DNA of 64,000 bases, from NCBI GenBank assembly GCA_017893485.1, contig CM030368.1:110305549-110369548 (forward strand), written 5' to 3'. Source of the DNA: Hemerocallis citrina. Taxonomy: Eukaryota; Streptophyta; Magnoliopsida; Asparagales; Asphodelaceae. A program made the position numbers and the translations under genes. Shown one piece after another: positions 1 through 10,916 of this stretch. Numbering within the stretch: position 1 is the stretch's first letter; each line of letters starts with the position of its first letter. A model generated the notes under the pieces. The model was not told the DNA's origin and did no database searches. It saw nothing but the letters and a program-made list of their open reading frames with translations.

Positions 1-2238
1 TTCTCCACCTTCCACGTCAAGATTCCATGTAAAACACGAAGGGTCCTACCGAGTATATTTTCTGAAATTATCCACTACTAAGTCAACCCTTATAAACCCC
101 GGCTTGTTTAGTATTTTATTAAGTCATTCATGTTCATGCAAGTGTGTATAAGAATGTCAGGGGATGATAAGAATGCAGCAACATGATACAATGCATAATA
201 ATATACATGAAGTAGTGAATATGAAAATAGCCGACACAGTAACACTAAAACAGCGATAACTCATAGACTACAATTCGGAATTTAAAAATTCTAGATGATA
301 TTGGCAACTAGACACTTAGAGCTACAATTCATCTATATACAACATGTGTTATTCCTATGGTAACAGGGTCAAAACCTCTGTGCACAACAGAACAGGCAGC
401 AGGAATTCATAAAATGTCATCACATATATGTTCATCAAAGTGGATAATCAACATGTTATTGTATCATAAAATGTATTAACACTAATTTACAACGATTAGA
501 ATGGATTTTTAAAGTGTACAAGTCAATTTATCATGTCATAGTTCAAGTCACAAGATCTCAATCAATCACCATGTATTCGATCACAATATATTTTCCTCAT
601 ATGTAAGTTCTAGTTAATTCGTTCATGTCGTGTGTGTATATAGATTTGGGTTTGAGTAATGGATAATATCACGATATCAAGAGTACGTCGGGTTAGCTCG
701 TGTAAACCCTCGATACCCCCAACGGAAGTACACAAAGCAGTATTACGATAATTGAAGGGAATTACTTACGGGAGATCAATAAACTTGAACTAGAAAAATT
801 AAATGAGTTCAAGTGGACTTGCCTTTTGTAGACGATTTGATTAGTCTGAATATGCAAAAATAACGGGATCAGAATCCCGGGCGACAAACACCAAAAACAC
901 GTGTGAGACCCATGCGAAGAAACCAACAGCAAAGCAGCAGCGGCAGCTCTCGGAAAAACCCACACAATATCCAAGGCGGAAAAGCAAATGCCAAACCCAG
1001 ATCCAGTGAGCCAAAATAGCAAACACCCAAAATCTTGGATCCCTTACTAGACAAAACACCACACACCAAATGCCAAGATCGGATCCCCCCCTTCAATAAC
1101 ACAGCAAACACCGAAGTCCACCGCTGCCTACTCTTCTTCCCCACTTCGACAGAGAGAGAAGGAGAGAGCGCGGGAGAGACCTCGGTGACCACGGCGGTTG
1201 GCGACGGTGCTGTACAGCGGCGGGGCGACAACGGCAAACGGCGATGACGTCGAGGGGAAGCCTCGGTGGTCATCGACTGGCCACCGAAGGATCAGTCAAA
1301 GATAGCAGCAACAACGGCAACGGTGCGCAGCGGAGTTGGCACGATTGAGTCGGCGACGCTCGGGGAAAGGAAGCAGTCGATGGAAACAAGGACTTCGGTG
1401 GTTTGACAGGGAAGATGGGTAGTGGTGGTCGAGGAAGGAGGCACGGTGGTGGCTGGGTTGGCGGCTGGAGGGACGGTCGAGCGGGATGCAGTGGCGAGGC
1501 ACTGGGCGAAGCTGAGGATGGAGTTTCGTTCAGCGGAAATAGGGGATTTGCGGTGATGAGCGGAAGTCGAGGGAGAGGATGGGGACGACGATGATAGGGT
1601 TGCTGCGGAGGTGGGAGGTTGACGACATGGTGTAGGTGGTAGTCAAGGTCGACGAGCGGGGGTGTTGGCGACGAGGGAGCGAGGAGCGGGACTGGAGAAC
1701 ATGGCGTCACGAGGTGGTAGCGGTGGCTGACGAGGAGCTCCAATCGATGGAGAAGATGAAGAGTTCGGGTCTATTTGGTTTTGGAGACAGAGGAGGGGGA
1801 GAGAGAGGGATGGGAGAGTGAGTGGCAGTTGGTTATTAAAATAATAATAAAATATAATTGTGGGGTGTTTAGTTACCAGAATGTGAAGAGTTGGGGAATC
1901 GTGAGGAGAGAATTTGGGGATACGAGAAGATATGGGGTTGGTCTGGTCAAAACAGATAGGGGAAGATTTGGGTTTATGGGTATCGAGTATTAAAAGGGGA
2001 TCCAATAGGATGCGGGTTTGGGTTTAGGTAAGGCTAGGATCCAATAAGAGGTGGAAATGGGTAGATAATAGTATGTGATTGGAAATAAATTATGCTAATA
2101 AAAGCTAGCAAGGATAACAATAATAATAAATGCAACAGAAGGCTCACAACATGTTCAAGGCCTAAAATACATTAAAATAGAAAAGAGAACACTACAAAAA
2201 TACCAGAAAAATTCGTACAACCGGAAACAGGGGTTACA
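1..2238 (-). repeat. 3' LTR of family D element (partial)
   Basis: Directly repeats 5686-7908 with scattered substitutions and small indels; about 660 bp of this LTR lie before the window. It ends with GGGGTTACA at 2238, the reverse complement of an LTR start TGTAACCCC. A GC-rich purine/pyrimidine-biased block (about 1030-1800) gives long proline/serine-rich spurious ORFs on both strands, which I do not call as genes. The rest is AT-rich with no coding signal. Confidence 0.85.
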
Positions 2239-2260
2239 AATTCTACCCACCTTACAAGAA
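2239..2260 (-). other. Polypurine tract of family D element
   Basis: On the minus strand the tract reads AAGGTGGGTAGAA directly before the LTR start. Just upstream is the phrase AAGGACGAAATTC, a remnant of the usual end of gypsy pol. The same tract occurs in the LARD-like element at 39801-39815, linking families C and D. Confidence 0.7.
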
Positions 2261-2487
2261 GAATTTCGTCCTTGAAATTCATTCTGGTAGGTAGCAGGAT
2301 AAAACAGAAGTAAATTTAAGAAATAACAAGGCAGGAAAATTAGAAAAAATAAAACTCAAGTGATGGAAGTACCAGAATAAGAAAAGGACATAGATGAGAT
2401 TGATATCGAATAATAAATCGACAAAAGATGATGAGTGAAAAAGACGAACAAGTTCTGAACGATGCAAAGAAGAAGGTCCAACAAGAG

Positions 2488-2542
2488 AATCCTGGGACCT
2501 GTGGGTTATGGGCCCACCACGCTTCCGCTGCGCTACTTTGAT
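2488..2542 (-). other. Initiator tRNA-Met-like segment (5' three-quarters of the tRNA)
   Basis: On the minus strand this 55-bp stretch follows plant initiator tRNA-Met from its first base through the D arm (GCGCAGCGGAAGCG), the anticodon arm with CAT anticodon (GGGCCCATAACCC) and into the T stem (GGTCCCAGGAT), then stops. The only clear changes are two G-to-A near the 5' end. It lacks the rest of the T loop, the 3' acceptor strand and the internal B box, so it is not a functional tRNA gene. It lies about 250 bp upstream of the 3' LTR. The match is to my knowledge of the conserved tRNA, not a database hit. Confidence 0.85.
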
Positions 2543-2744
2543 GGTGATGTCCCAAGCAATGTACATGTCGTTGTAGGCTACAGAACACCAATCGACGAAC
2601 CGGGCAGGAAGACAAGAATGAGACACCAGAATTAAGGAGAGTGTAGGCTCAAGATAGATATAAATAAATAATGCAAAATGAATATAAATTTTGGGCTTCA
2701 ATTTAAATTATTAAAAGATATGCTATAAATCAAAACTAATGGGC

Positions 2745-3330
2745 TTTAACAAAATTAATAATAACAACAAATATTAATAATAAAAAAAGTAATATCAATA
2801 GTAATAGAATAGTAATAACAATAATAAAACAATATTAACAGCACATATCAATAATAAAAATAATATTATTAATAATAATAAAAATATTAATGACAATAAT
2901 ATTAAAAATAATAATAGCAATAATAATACCGTAATAAAAAGCGTCATAATCATACTGGTAATAATAATAATAATGAAATTAAAATTTTTAACAATACTGA
3001 TAGTAATGATAATACATACATGACAGAATAGGATTCAACACATACATGAAAATAATGCAATAATAATAACAATAATAAAAATACCAATAATAACACCAAT
3101 AATAATAAAATATTAACAATACTGGTAAGAATAATAACACAAGACAGAATATAATTTGGGTTCAACATTTTTGTTGTTGTATGAAGGTAATTCAATATTA
3201 ACAACAATAATAAAATAATGAAAACAACAATAATAATATTAATGGTAATATCAATAATAATAATGATACCAAAAATAATAACGAAAACTATAGCAATAAT
3301 AATAATAGTAGTAATAATAACATTATAAAA
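2745..3330. repeat. AT-rich TAA/AAT trinucleotide tract inside family D element
   Basis: Almost continuous imperfect AAT/TAA repeats with occasional GTAATA and CAATA interruptions. The isoleucine/leucine-rich ORF on the minus strand is an artefact of this composition. No other signal is visible. Confidence 0.9.
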
Positions 3331-4110
3331 CAAAATAAGAATTTAGCTGATCAACTCTATAAATAAATCAAACAAGAATATATATAGTCGATCAATTATA
3401 AATAGAAAGTGAAGTCAAAATACACCTTTAATCCCTAATCATAAGAAAATAGGAAGACTATTCACATAGAATAAGAAGTCAAAAGTGAAAAGATAAAACC
3501 CAAATATAAAAGGTTGATTGCTATACAAACAATAAAGGAACACAACTTTAAAGGTGATATAAAAAAAAATAGTTTTGGGAAAATAACCAGTCAAGATATA
3601 TAGAAATACGAACAAATTTAGCTAGGTAAAGAAATATTAATAACAATGAATGTAAAAGACATATAATAATTAGTGAATGTTGACATTATAATCAATACTC
3701 GAATGACACATTAAAGGGTAACGAGCAAAATAGGCCAAAATATATATATAGAAGAAGACTTAAAAGGAGTTCATTAAATATTACAAAAGTAAGCGTCAAA
3801 TTAATAATTAGGACGTGGAAACAAAAGTAAGTGAGAAATCTAAAATGTTAAATAATTGGGAAGCGGTGGCAATAAATAGTAATTCACAAAAGAACGAAAA
3901 CTTTGACCATAGTTGATGTACTCAATCTTAACATAAATGAAAAAAAATTGTAAACACAAAATAGAGTAAAATCAACTACACGTTCAAATTGTATGGAAAC
4001 ATAAAGTGTAATTGTATAAACAAAATGTCATAAAGAAAATATTTCTTTACCATTAGTTTCATTATATAAGTAAAGAGTCTTGAAATATCAATTAGCAAAT
4101 AGGTAGAAAA
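3331..4110. other. Non-coding internal sequence of family D, partly shared with family B
   Basis: AT-rich and without a credible gene. The part from about 3898 to 4110 aligns by eye with 13560-13790 inside the family-B element, although the two elements have different LTRs. Confidence 0.6.
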
Positions 4111-4272
4111 TCGTGCCTCCTTAACATCAAGTTGCATGTTTGCCTTCACGACATTAGGTTGCAGGTTGCCGTCTGGATATTCGATTGCATATTTTACCTC
4201 CCCGATATCCGGTTGCAATTTGCCTCCATTGACATCGAGTTGCATATTTGCCATCTCGACATTAGGTTGCAC
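4111..4272 (-). repeat. Six in-frame 27-bp tandem repeats encoding nonapeptides
   Basis: On the minus strand, inside an open frame at 3976-4311, six consecutive 27-bp units encode nine-residue repeats of the form x-Q-(P/L)-(D/N)-(V/I)-x-x-x-(N/K), for example LQPNVVKAN and MQLDVNGGK. One unit is degenerate (YAIEYPDGN). The period stays exactly 27 bp with no frame break. I do not recognise the protein and cannot show that the frame is expressed; flanking parts of the ORF look random. Confidence 0.7.
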
Positions 4273-5001
4273 CGAAATGGTGAAATGGAAGATGTAACCT
4301 TCCATATGCACAGGGATATGGGACGTTTAATTTTAGTATGATGTTATGTTTTGAAATTCGTGATATAAAATTAGTAGAAAAGTAAGGAATAGAGTTGAAA
4401 GTCACACAATGGAATATTAAAATAGATGTATAGATTATAAATATCAAACATAATAGTATAAAATAGTAGTAGTGAAAATGATTTATAAAAGCAGGGAGAA
4501 AATGGAATGAAATACATGCATAAGCACAATACAAATGTGAATGAGAAAATAAATATGCAGTGTAGCAAATTTACACAATAAATATATAATAAAAATAAAC
4601 AGTAACATAGGAATTAAACAAGCCTCTAACATGTCGTTGAAGATCCATCGATGCCGATCGACGAACCAAGCGGGAAGAAAAGAATGGACAAGTCTAGAAT
4701 CAGAGGAATATGGGCACAAAAGAATAAAACTATACCCAGAAATGAATTAATGAATGTGAATGAATGGAAGAGATGAATCAACTAAGAAATGAAGGAACTG
4801 AATGTGAAGGGATCAAAAATTGGAATCAAATGAGAGGAGTATCCAGATTATATATTGGTTATTACATGTTCATGTGATTCACATGGTGCGCATATTATTG
4901 AGTTAGACTGGCTAGAGCATAACTTGACTAACGTATTAGCAAAACATTACTAACACATTAGCCAAACCTGGCTAAACTCCAACATAGTTAGAGCCTAACC
5001 T
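4273..5001. other. Non-coding internal sequence of family D
   Basis: No gene. Positions 4465-4625 align with 13915-14070 in family B. Positions 4625-4700 repeat, in the same orientation, a segment next to the tRNA-like sequence (about 2555-2640), including GATCGACGAACC-type wording. Confidence 0.55.
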
Positions 5002-5014
5002 GGCTCTGATACCA
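5002..5014 (-). other. Primer-binding site (initiator tRNA-Met)
   Basis: The minus strand reads TGGTATCAGAGCCAGGTT, complementary to the 3' end of plant initiator tRNA-Met over 18 bases, beginning ten bases inside the 5' LTR. This marks the start of minus-strand DNA synthesis. Confidence 0.9.
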
Positions 5015-5023
5015 CTAAAACCC

Positions 5024-7908
5024 TATCATGCCCCGCTTCCCAAAATACGGGAATACGAGTCCATGACTGAGGCCCAGCGAATGATATAAGTACGCCAACT
5101 CATATCATCCATAAGCTGTACCAGTCTTAACTCAACAATATGACAAGGAAATAATCACAACCACGCATAAATACATAATCACATAAACAAATACTTAGAA
5201 TAAACATGCAATAGTCCAATTTAATAACTAAAAACTGGAAATAAATAACAAATACCTTCAAACAAGCTCCTGCTCCAGTCGTAGAAGAACTGCTCACCAA
5301 TGCCTTCTGGTAATTCTCCTTATGCACCTGTACTTGTTCATCTAAAAAGAGAAAATAATTTGTTCTTCGAGCAAGTACGAAAAGTAAGTAGTGAAAAGCA
5401 GATAGTAAGGGAACAAGGTTCATCAAGGAATATGAATCAAGATCAAATTACAAAATCAATAGCGATATCAATAAACAATGGTCACGATCAAATATACGTG
5501 TCAACTTAGGTTTATTAGCATGTTGTTTTTCTTATCTAGTGCACGTACTACTGCATCACATACTACAGGTTCGGTACATGCAAAACACTGTACCTTTTCG
5601 ACATAGTAGTGGGATCTACAGAGCGTGTATTCGGTGTAACACGATAACAAGATACAAGATAACAAGTTCACAAGTTCACAAGTAATTCTCCACCTTCCAC
5701 GTCAAGAAGGGCCCTACTGAGTACATTTTCTGAGATTATCCACTACTAAGTCAACCTTTATAAACCCCAGCTTGTTTAGTATTTTATTAAGTCATTCATG
5801 TTCATGCAAGTATTTATAAGAATGCCAGGGGATGATAAGAATGCAGCAACATGATACAATGCATAATAATATACATGAAGTAGTGAATCTGAAAACAGCT
5901 GACACAGTAACACTAAAACTGCAATAACTCATAGACTACAATTCAGAATTCATAAATTCTGGATGATATTGGCAACTAGACACTTAGGGCTACAATTCAT
6001 CTTTATATAACTTGTGTTAGTTCCTATGGTAACAGGGTCAAAATCTCTGTGCAAAACAGAACAGGCAATAAGAATTCATAAAATGTCATCACATATATGT
6101 TCATCAAAGTGGATAATCAACATGTTATTGTATCATAAAATTTATTAACACTAATGTACAACAATTAGAATGGATTTTTATAGTGTAAAAGTCAATTTAT
6201 CATGTCATAGTTCAAGTCACAAGATCTCAATCAATCAACATGTATTCGATCGCAATATATTTTCCTCATATGCAAGTTCTAGTTAATTTGTTCATATCGT
6301 GTGTATATATAGGTTTGGGTTTGAGTCAATGGATAATAGCACAATATCAAGAGTATGTCGGGTTAGCTCGTGTAAACCCTCGATACCCCCAATGGAAGTA
6401 CACAAAGCAGTATTACGATAATTGAATGAAACTACTTGCGGGAGATCACTAAATTTGAACTTGAAAAATTAAATGAGTTCAAGTGGACTTGCCTTCTGTA
6501 GACGATTTGATTAGTCCGAATATGCAAGAATAACGGGATCAGAATCCCGAGCGATAAATACCAAAAGCACGTGCGAGACCCGTGCGAAGAAACCAACAGC
6601 AAAGCAACAGCAGCAGCTCTCGGAAAAACCTACACCAGATCCAAGGCGGAACAGCAAATGCTAAACCCAGATCCAGTGAGCCAAAACAGTAAACACCCAA
6701 AATCTTGGATCCCCTACTAGACAAAACACCACACACCAAATGCCAAGATCGGATCCCCCCTTCAATAACATAGCAAACACCGAAGTCCACCGCTGCCTAC
6801 TCTTCTTCCCCACTTCGACAGAGAGAGAAGGAGAGAGCACGGGAGAGACCTCAGCGACCACGGCAGTTGGCGACGACACGGCACAATGGCGGGGCGACGA
6901 CTGCAGACGGCGATGACGTCAAGGGGAAGCCTCGGTGGTCGTCGACAGGCCACCAGAGGATCAGTCGAAGACAGCATTAACGTCGGCAACGGCGCGTGGC
7001 GGAGTTGGCAAGGTCGAGTTGGCGATGCTTGGGGAAAGGAAGAAGGCAATGGAAACAAGGGCTTCAGTGGTTGGATGAGGAGGATGGGTAGTGGTGGTCG
7101 AGGAAGGAGGCACGGTGGTGGCTAGATTGGCGGCTGGAGGGACGGTTGAGCGGGATGCAGTGGCGAGGCGCTGGGCGAAGCCGAGGATGGAGTTTTTTTC
7201 AGCCGAAATAGGGGATTTGCGGTAATGAGTAGAAGTCGAGGGAGAGGATGGGGACGACGATGATGGGGTTACTGTGGAGGCGGGAGGTTGACAACATGGT
7301 GCAGGTGGTAGTCGAGGTCGACAAGCGGGGGTGTTGGCGACGAGGGTGCGAGGAGCGGGACTGGAGAACAGGGTATCGCGAGGTGGTAGCGATGGCTGAC
7401 AAGGAGCTTCGATCGGTGGGGAAGATGAAGAGTTCTGGTCTATTTGGTTTTGGAGACAGAAGAGGGGGGAAGAGAGGGACGGGAGAGAGAGTGGGGGTTG
7501 GTTATTAAAATAATAATAAAATATAATTGTGGGGTGTTTAGTTACAAGAATGTGAAGAGTTGGGGAATCGTAAGGAGAGAATTTGGGGATACGGGAAGAT
7601 ATGGGGTTGGTCTGGTAAAAAACAGATAGGGGAAGATTTAGGTTTATGGGTATTGGGTATTAAAAGGGGATCCAATAGGATGCAGGTTTGGGTTTAGGAT
7701 AGGCTAGGATCCAATAAGAGGTGGAAATGGGTAGATAATAGTATGGGATTGGAAATAAATTGGGCTAACAAAAGCTAGCAAGGATAACAATAATAATAAA
7801 TGCAACAGAAGGCTCACAATATGTCCAAGGCCCAAAATACATTAAAATAGAAAAGAGAACACTATGAAAATACCAGAAAAATTTATACAATCGGAAACAG
7901 GGATTACA
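5024..7908 (-). repeat. 5' LTR of family D element (complete)
   Basis: A 2885-bp LTR bounded by TATCATGCCCCG at the left and GGGATTACA at the right. It matches the partial LTR at 1-2238. The left part (5024-5160), containing GCTTCCCAAAATACGGGA and AGGCCCAGCGAATGATAT, is also shared with the LTR beginning at 49130 and with the ends of the family-C LTRs. It includes a GC-rich block at about 6720-7450 with no credible gene. Confidence 0.85.
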
Positions 7909-7952
7909 CTTACCCTTTTCGTTAGACGTTCACCCATCACAGCCAAATTGTA

Positions 7953-8223
7953 TGTTGGAGAATACTAGAAGTGATGTTGATAAATGCTAGTCTGATAATG
8001 CAATATTCTCGAGTTTTCAACTGTTGAAATGTAGTAAGTACTAATATATAAATTCTGTTTCCTAATCTATAGGGAACATATTCCCTAAATCTCTTACCCC
8101 TCAATCTTCTCTCAATCTCCTTTCTTCTCCCCTAAGATTGTAATCCTTATATATAAATGTATACTGTAAAGAATAATGAACAAGAAGAATAATAAAGATT
8201 TTCCCCCAAATCTGTTTTCAACA
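7953..8223 (+). repeat. 5' LTR of Ty1/copia element
   Basis: A 271-bp LTR starting TGTTGGAGAATACTAG and ending GTTTTCAACA, followed immediately by a primer-binding site. It contains the TATA sequence TATATATAAA near 8146-8155, just after a CT-rich stretch. Confidence 0.85.
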
Positions 8224-8234
8224 TGGTATCAGAG
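8224..8234 (+). other. Primer-binding site of Ty1/copia element
   Basis: TGGTATCAGAG follows the LTR terminus with no spacer, complementary to the 3' end of initiator tRNA-Met, as is usual for plant copia elements. Confidence 0.85.
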
Positions 8235-8996
8235 TCTAACAAGATCTAGGCTAGCTGAAGAAGAAGAAGATATGGAGGCGATCGAATCTGACGCCTCCAT
8301 CTCGATCCGATCCTGACCAAACCCCCATCCCCGAACCTCCTTGTCGACTTCGATCCTCACTGACCTCAAGCCCATCACCAATCTTAGTCGACCCCGATCC
8401 CTCAGCCCCCTATTGTCCTCTTCCGTCCCCGATTAACCCCAACACCACCAGCCACCATCCCTAGCCCTCGCCTTCTTCCCATCGTCTTCTCCATCCCGTT
8501 CAAACCCATCACCTCGGAGACTTCCAACGCCGCTATCCGCCTCGTCGACCCCCGTCTTCGTCCTCTCTGCTGTCCCCCGCAACCACTGAAGAACTTTCAA
8601 CCCCTCCTCATCATCGTCGAACACCCGAAGCCCCACCTAACTCGTCGCTGTGTCACTTCCCAATCACCAGCGACCCGTCTTCGCCGCCCTTGCTCTTGCT
8701 GCTGTTGTCTCTTCTCGACCACAGTCGCTGTTCCCCACCGTCGAGCTGCTCTCTTTCTCTCTCTGTGTCGCTGTTGAGAAGAAGCGAGGGGATCCGTTGG
8801 TTTGTGTGTTTGTTGTTCTGAGAAGGAGGGAGTGATCTTGTGTTTGGTGTTTTGATCTGCTGTGGAGTTGCTGTTTGGGTGTTGGATTGTTGATTTTTGC
8901 TGTTTGTTGAAGACTTGGAGTTGTTCTTGGCCAAGTTGTGTCGCTTGCTATTGGTTGCTGAAGATCAGATCCGTTATTTTTCATTGTGCCGCTACC

Positions 8997-9133
8997 ATGG
9001 GACAAACTGATGGAGCTGAGAAGAGAATTGGACTTGCCTCTACATTAGTTACAGCTGTAGATAATGATGGTAAGGTATTTAATATTTCTGCTTCTGTTAT
9101 GAATAATGCATGGATAATCGATTCGGGTGCTAC
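8997..9133 (+). pseudogene. Ty1/copia polyprotein fragment ending in split protease motif
   Basis: An open frame from ATG 8997 (beginning MGQTDGAEKRIG) runs to the copia aspartic protease signature WIIDSGAT, where the family-B element has inserted. The continuation (NHMTFDSRQV) is found after the insertion, from 18645, and is lost at about 18730. The protease would mature the Gag-Pol polyprotein. About 770 bp between the primer-binding site and this ATG are proline/serine-coding GC-rich leader with no gag domain, so the element had probably already lost gag. This is a dead fragment. Confidence 0.75.
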
Positions 9134-9864
9134 TGTAGCGCCCCGAATTTCTAATGTAATAATTTAGAAAATACGTGGCACAATCCCAGCATCCACTTCA
9201 ATGTAACAATATACACAACCAACAACACTAAAATTTTCACTTTTATTACAACAAACTTTTACAAATCACAGCGGAATTCAAACAACTCAAACAATATTTT
9301 CTGTCATTACAACTCAAATTATCTCAAAACTGCTTTTACAAATTTACACAAAAATATTATAAATCAATCTATCTCAAATATGCCTCAAGCATCCACACCT
9401 CCAAACTCTAAGCAACAACCTACAACATGTGAGGCTAGAGATGATCCCTAACCCCCAAAACTAAAGGGGTTAGCCATAAATGGTGTGAGTGACATAAAAT
9501 AATCAACATAATTTAATCATAAAACATAAAGTCATCAACATGTATTAGCCACAATGATAAATGAATAAGGAATAGCAAAGAATGTGAAGCATGAAAACGT
9601 CATAGAATGAAAACAACAAGTGCATCTAGTCTAAAGGTCAAATGTAGGAAAACTGGAAACCACATGCATAAAACCAAGTCAAGAAAACACAATTTCTATA
9701 TGCGGACTCTCCAATGCATACTTGTCGAAGTCTATGCATCCCATTCTACATAGGTTCAGTGCAAGCCCTTAACGTCTCCACTTCATATGGGTTCAATCCC
9801 CGCTATGCAACTAATCTTAACACGATGACTACTACGAGATAAAGATAAACTGTGAGAATTAGCC

Positions 9865-10160
9865 CATGCCTGATAATTCAGGAGATGGATCCCACATCTC
9901 AGGTATTTTACCTGGATAATTCAGGAGATCATCCCACATCTAGACATAGACACATCATCACATGATTACCCCATGTGCGTCGCCTCGACCTTGATAATTC
10001 AGGAGTTCAATCCTACATCTCAAGCAAACCACTTGGATAATTCAGGAGATATATCTCACATCTCAGGTAAATTCCCTGGATAATTTAGGAGATAAATCCC
10101 ACATCTCAAGATAGTTACTTGGATAATTCAGGAGATCAAATCTCTCATCTAAAGCCGTAT
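9865..10160. repeat. LTR minisatellite based on GATAATTCAGGAGAT
   Basis: About nine imperfect copies of GATAATT(C/T)AGGAG(A/T)T followed by variable spacers ending in CCCACATCTCA. Repeated in the other LTR at about 16146-16440. The related LTR at 42988-45787 has a different minisatellite at the comparable place. Confidence 0.85.
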
Positions 10161-10558
10161 TGAGGTGCATAACTCATGTTCCCGTTCATCATATCGCCAC
10201 TAGTGCCTGTCCTTATTATTTGTGGGTTATTTAATTACTCAACAAAATCTCCTAGAGTCGGTGTACCCTACCGGGATAACTCAAAACTGAATAACTGAAT
10301 ATGCCTCAACGGGCCTCAACAAAATAACTTAACAAATATCTCAACACCGGTATACTAGGGTCACCTACCTCTAGAGACTCAAATTCAAAGGACTAAACAA
10401 ATTCCACTAAACAAAAGTGGCTCAACTGAACATCTTAAAACCAAATATTGAACTGAATATCTCAAAATCAAATACTGAACTGAAGATCAATTATAGACTG
10501 AATTATCTGAAAACAATCACTCGAAATAACACTAAAGATATAAGGAATCCTTCAGTAC

Positions 10559-10916
10559 CAGTCGACTTATTCTTTGGTAAGTCGACTGTCCAGAGGACAA
10601 TATCCCAAAATTTCACAAGAATAGACTAAGTCATATCAGTCGACCTAAGGGGCCACCAGTCGACTGCATAAAGGCCAAGTCGACTGTCCCGAAAGGACTG
10701 AACAAATTTCACACAATAGAATTCTCAGTGAACCAGTCGACTACACAAAGGCTAAGTCGACTGTCCAGAAAGAACTGAACAAATTTTACTAAGAAGGTTC
10801 TCAGCAGACCAGTCGACTGACAGAAGTCTAAGTCGACTGTCCCGAACAATTTTCAAAGGTCTGAAGGTACAGCAGTAGAGACGTACCAGTCGACTGCGTA
10901 GTAGGCCAGTCGACTG
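10559..10916. promoter_or_regulatory. Cluster of paired GTCGAC palindromes at 20-bp spacing
   Basis: Ten-base units of the type (C/A)AGTCGACTG start at 10559/10579, 10637/10657/10677, 10734/10754, 10810/10830 and 10887/10907. Every neighbour within a group is exactly 20 bp apart, and the groups from 10657 on recur every 76-77 bp. The copy in the 5' LTR is at about 16840-17200. It lies downstream of the LTR TATA, so it should be transcribed as leader. Function unknown. Confidence 0.85.

Larger units (their letters stand above)
1..7908 (-). mobile_element. Family D non-autonomous LTR retrotransposon (LARD-like), 3' end cut by window edge
   Basis: A minus-strand element. Positions 1-2238 repeat 5686-7908, so they are two LTRs flanking 2239-5023. 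A primer-binding site for initiator tRNA-Met lies at 5002-5014 and a polypurine tract at 2239-2260, both on the minus strand, which fixes the orientation. The internal domain is about 2.8 kb and shows no gag, protease, RT or integrase motif, so enzymes must come from elsewhere. LTR ends read TGTAA...(A/G)TGATA on the minus strand and resemble the family-C LTRs further right. The base order CTTAC follows at 7909; the matching left TSD would lie outside the window. Confidence 0.85.

Noticed and set aside
1270..1743. Long proline/serine-rich minus-strand ORF
   Set aside because: Inside the GC-rich, composition-biased block of the family-D LTR; the homologous region of the other LTR (about 6900-7450) has no matching frame.
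2488..2542. Functional initiator tRNA-Met gene
   Set aside because: The 3' quarter, including T-loop end, B box and acceptor 3' strand, is missing.
2950..3333. 127-residue isoleucine/leucine-rich membrane-like ORF
   Set aside because: Product of the TAA/AAT microsatellite, not a real membrane protein.
9865..10160. CRISPR-like regular repeats
   Set aside because: Plant LTR context, irregular spacing and imperfect repeats; it is a minisatellite.
10417..10629. Small ORF over the palindrome cluster, repeated in the second LTR
   Set aside because: Duplicated only because the LTR is duplicated; frame ends inside the array and no domain is seen.
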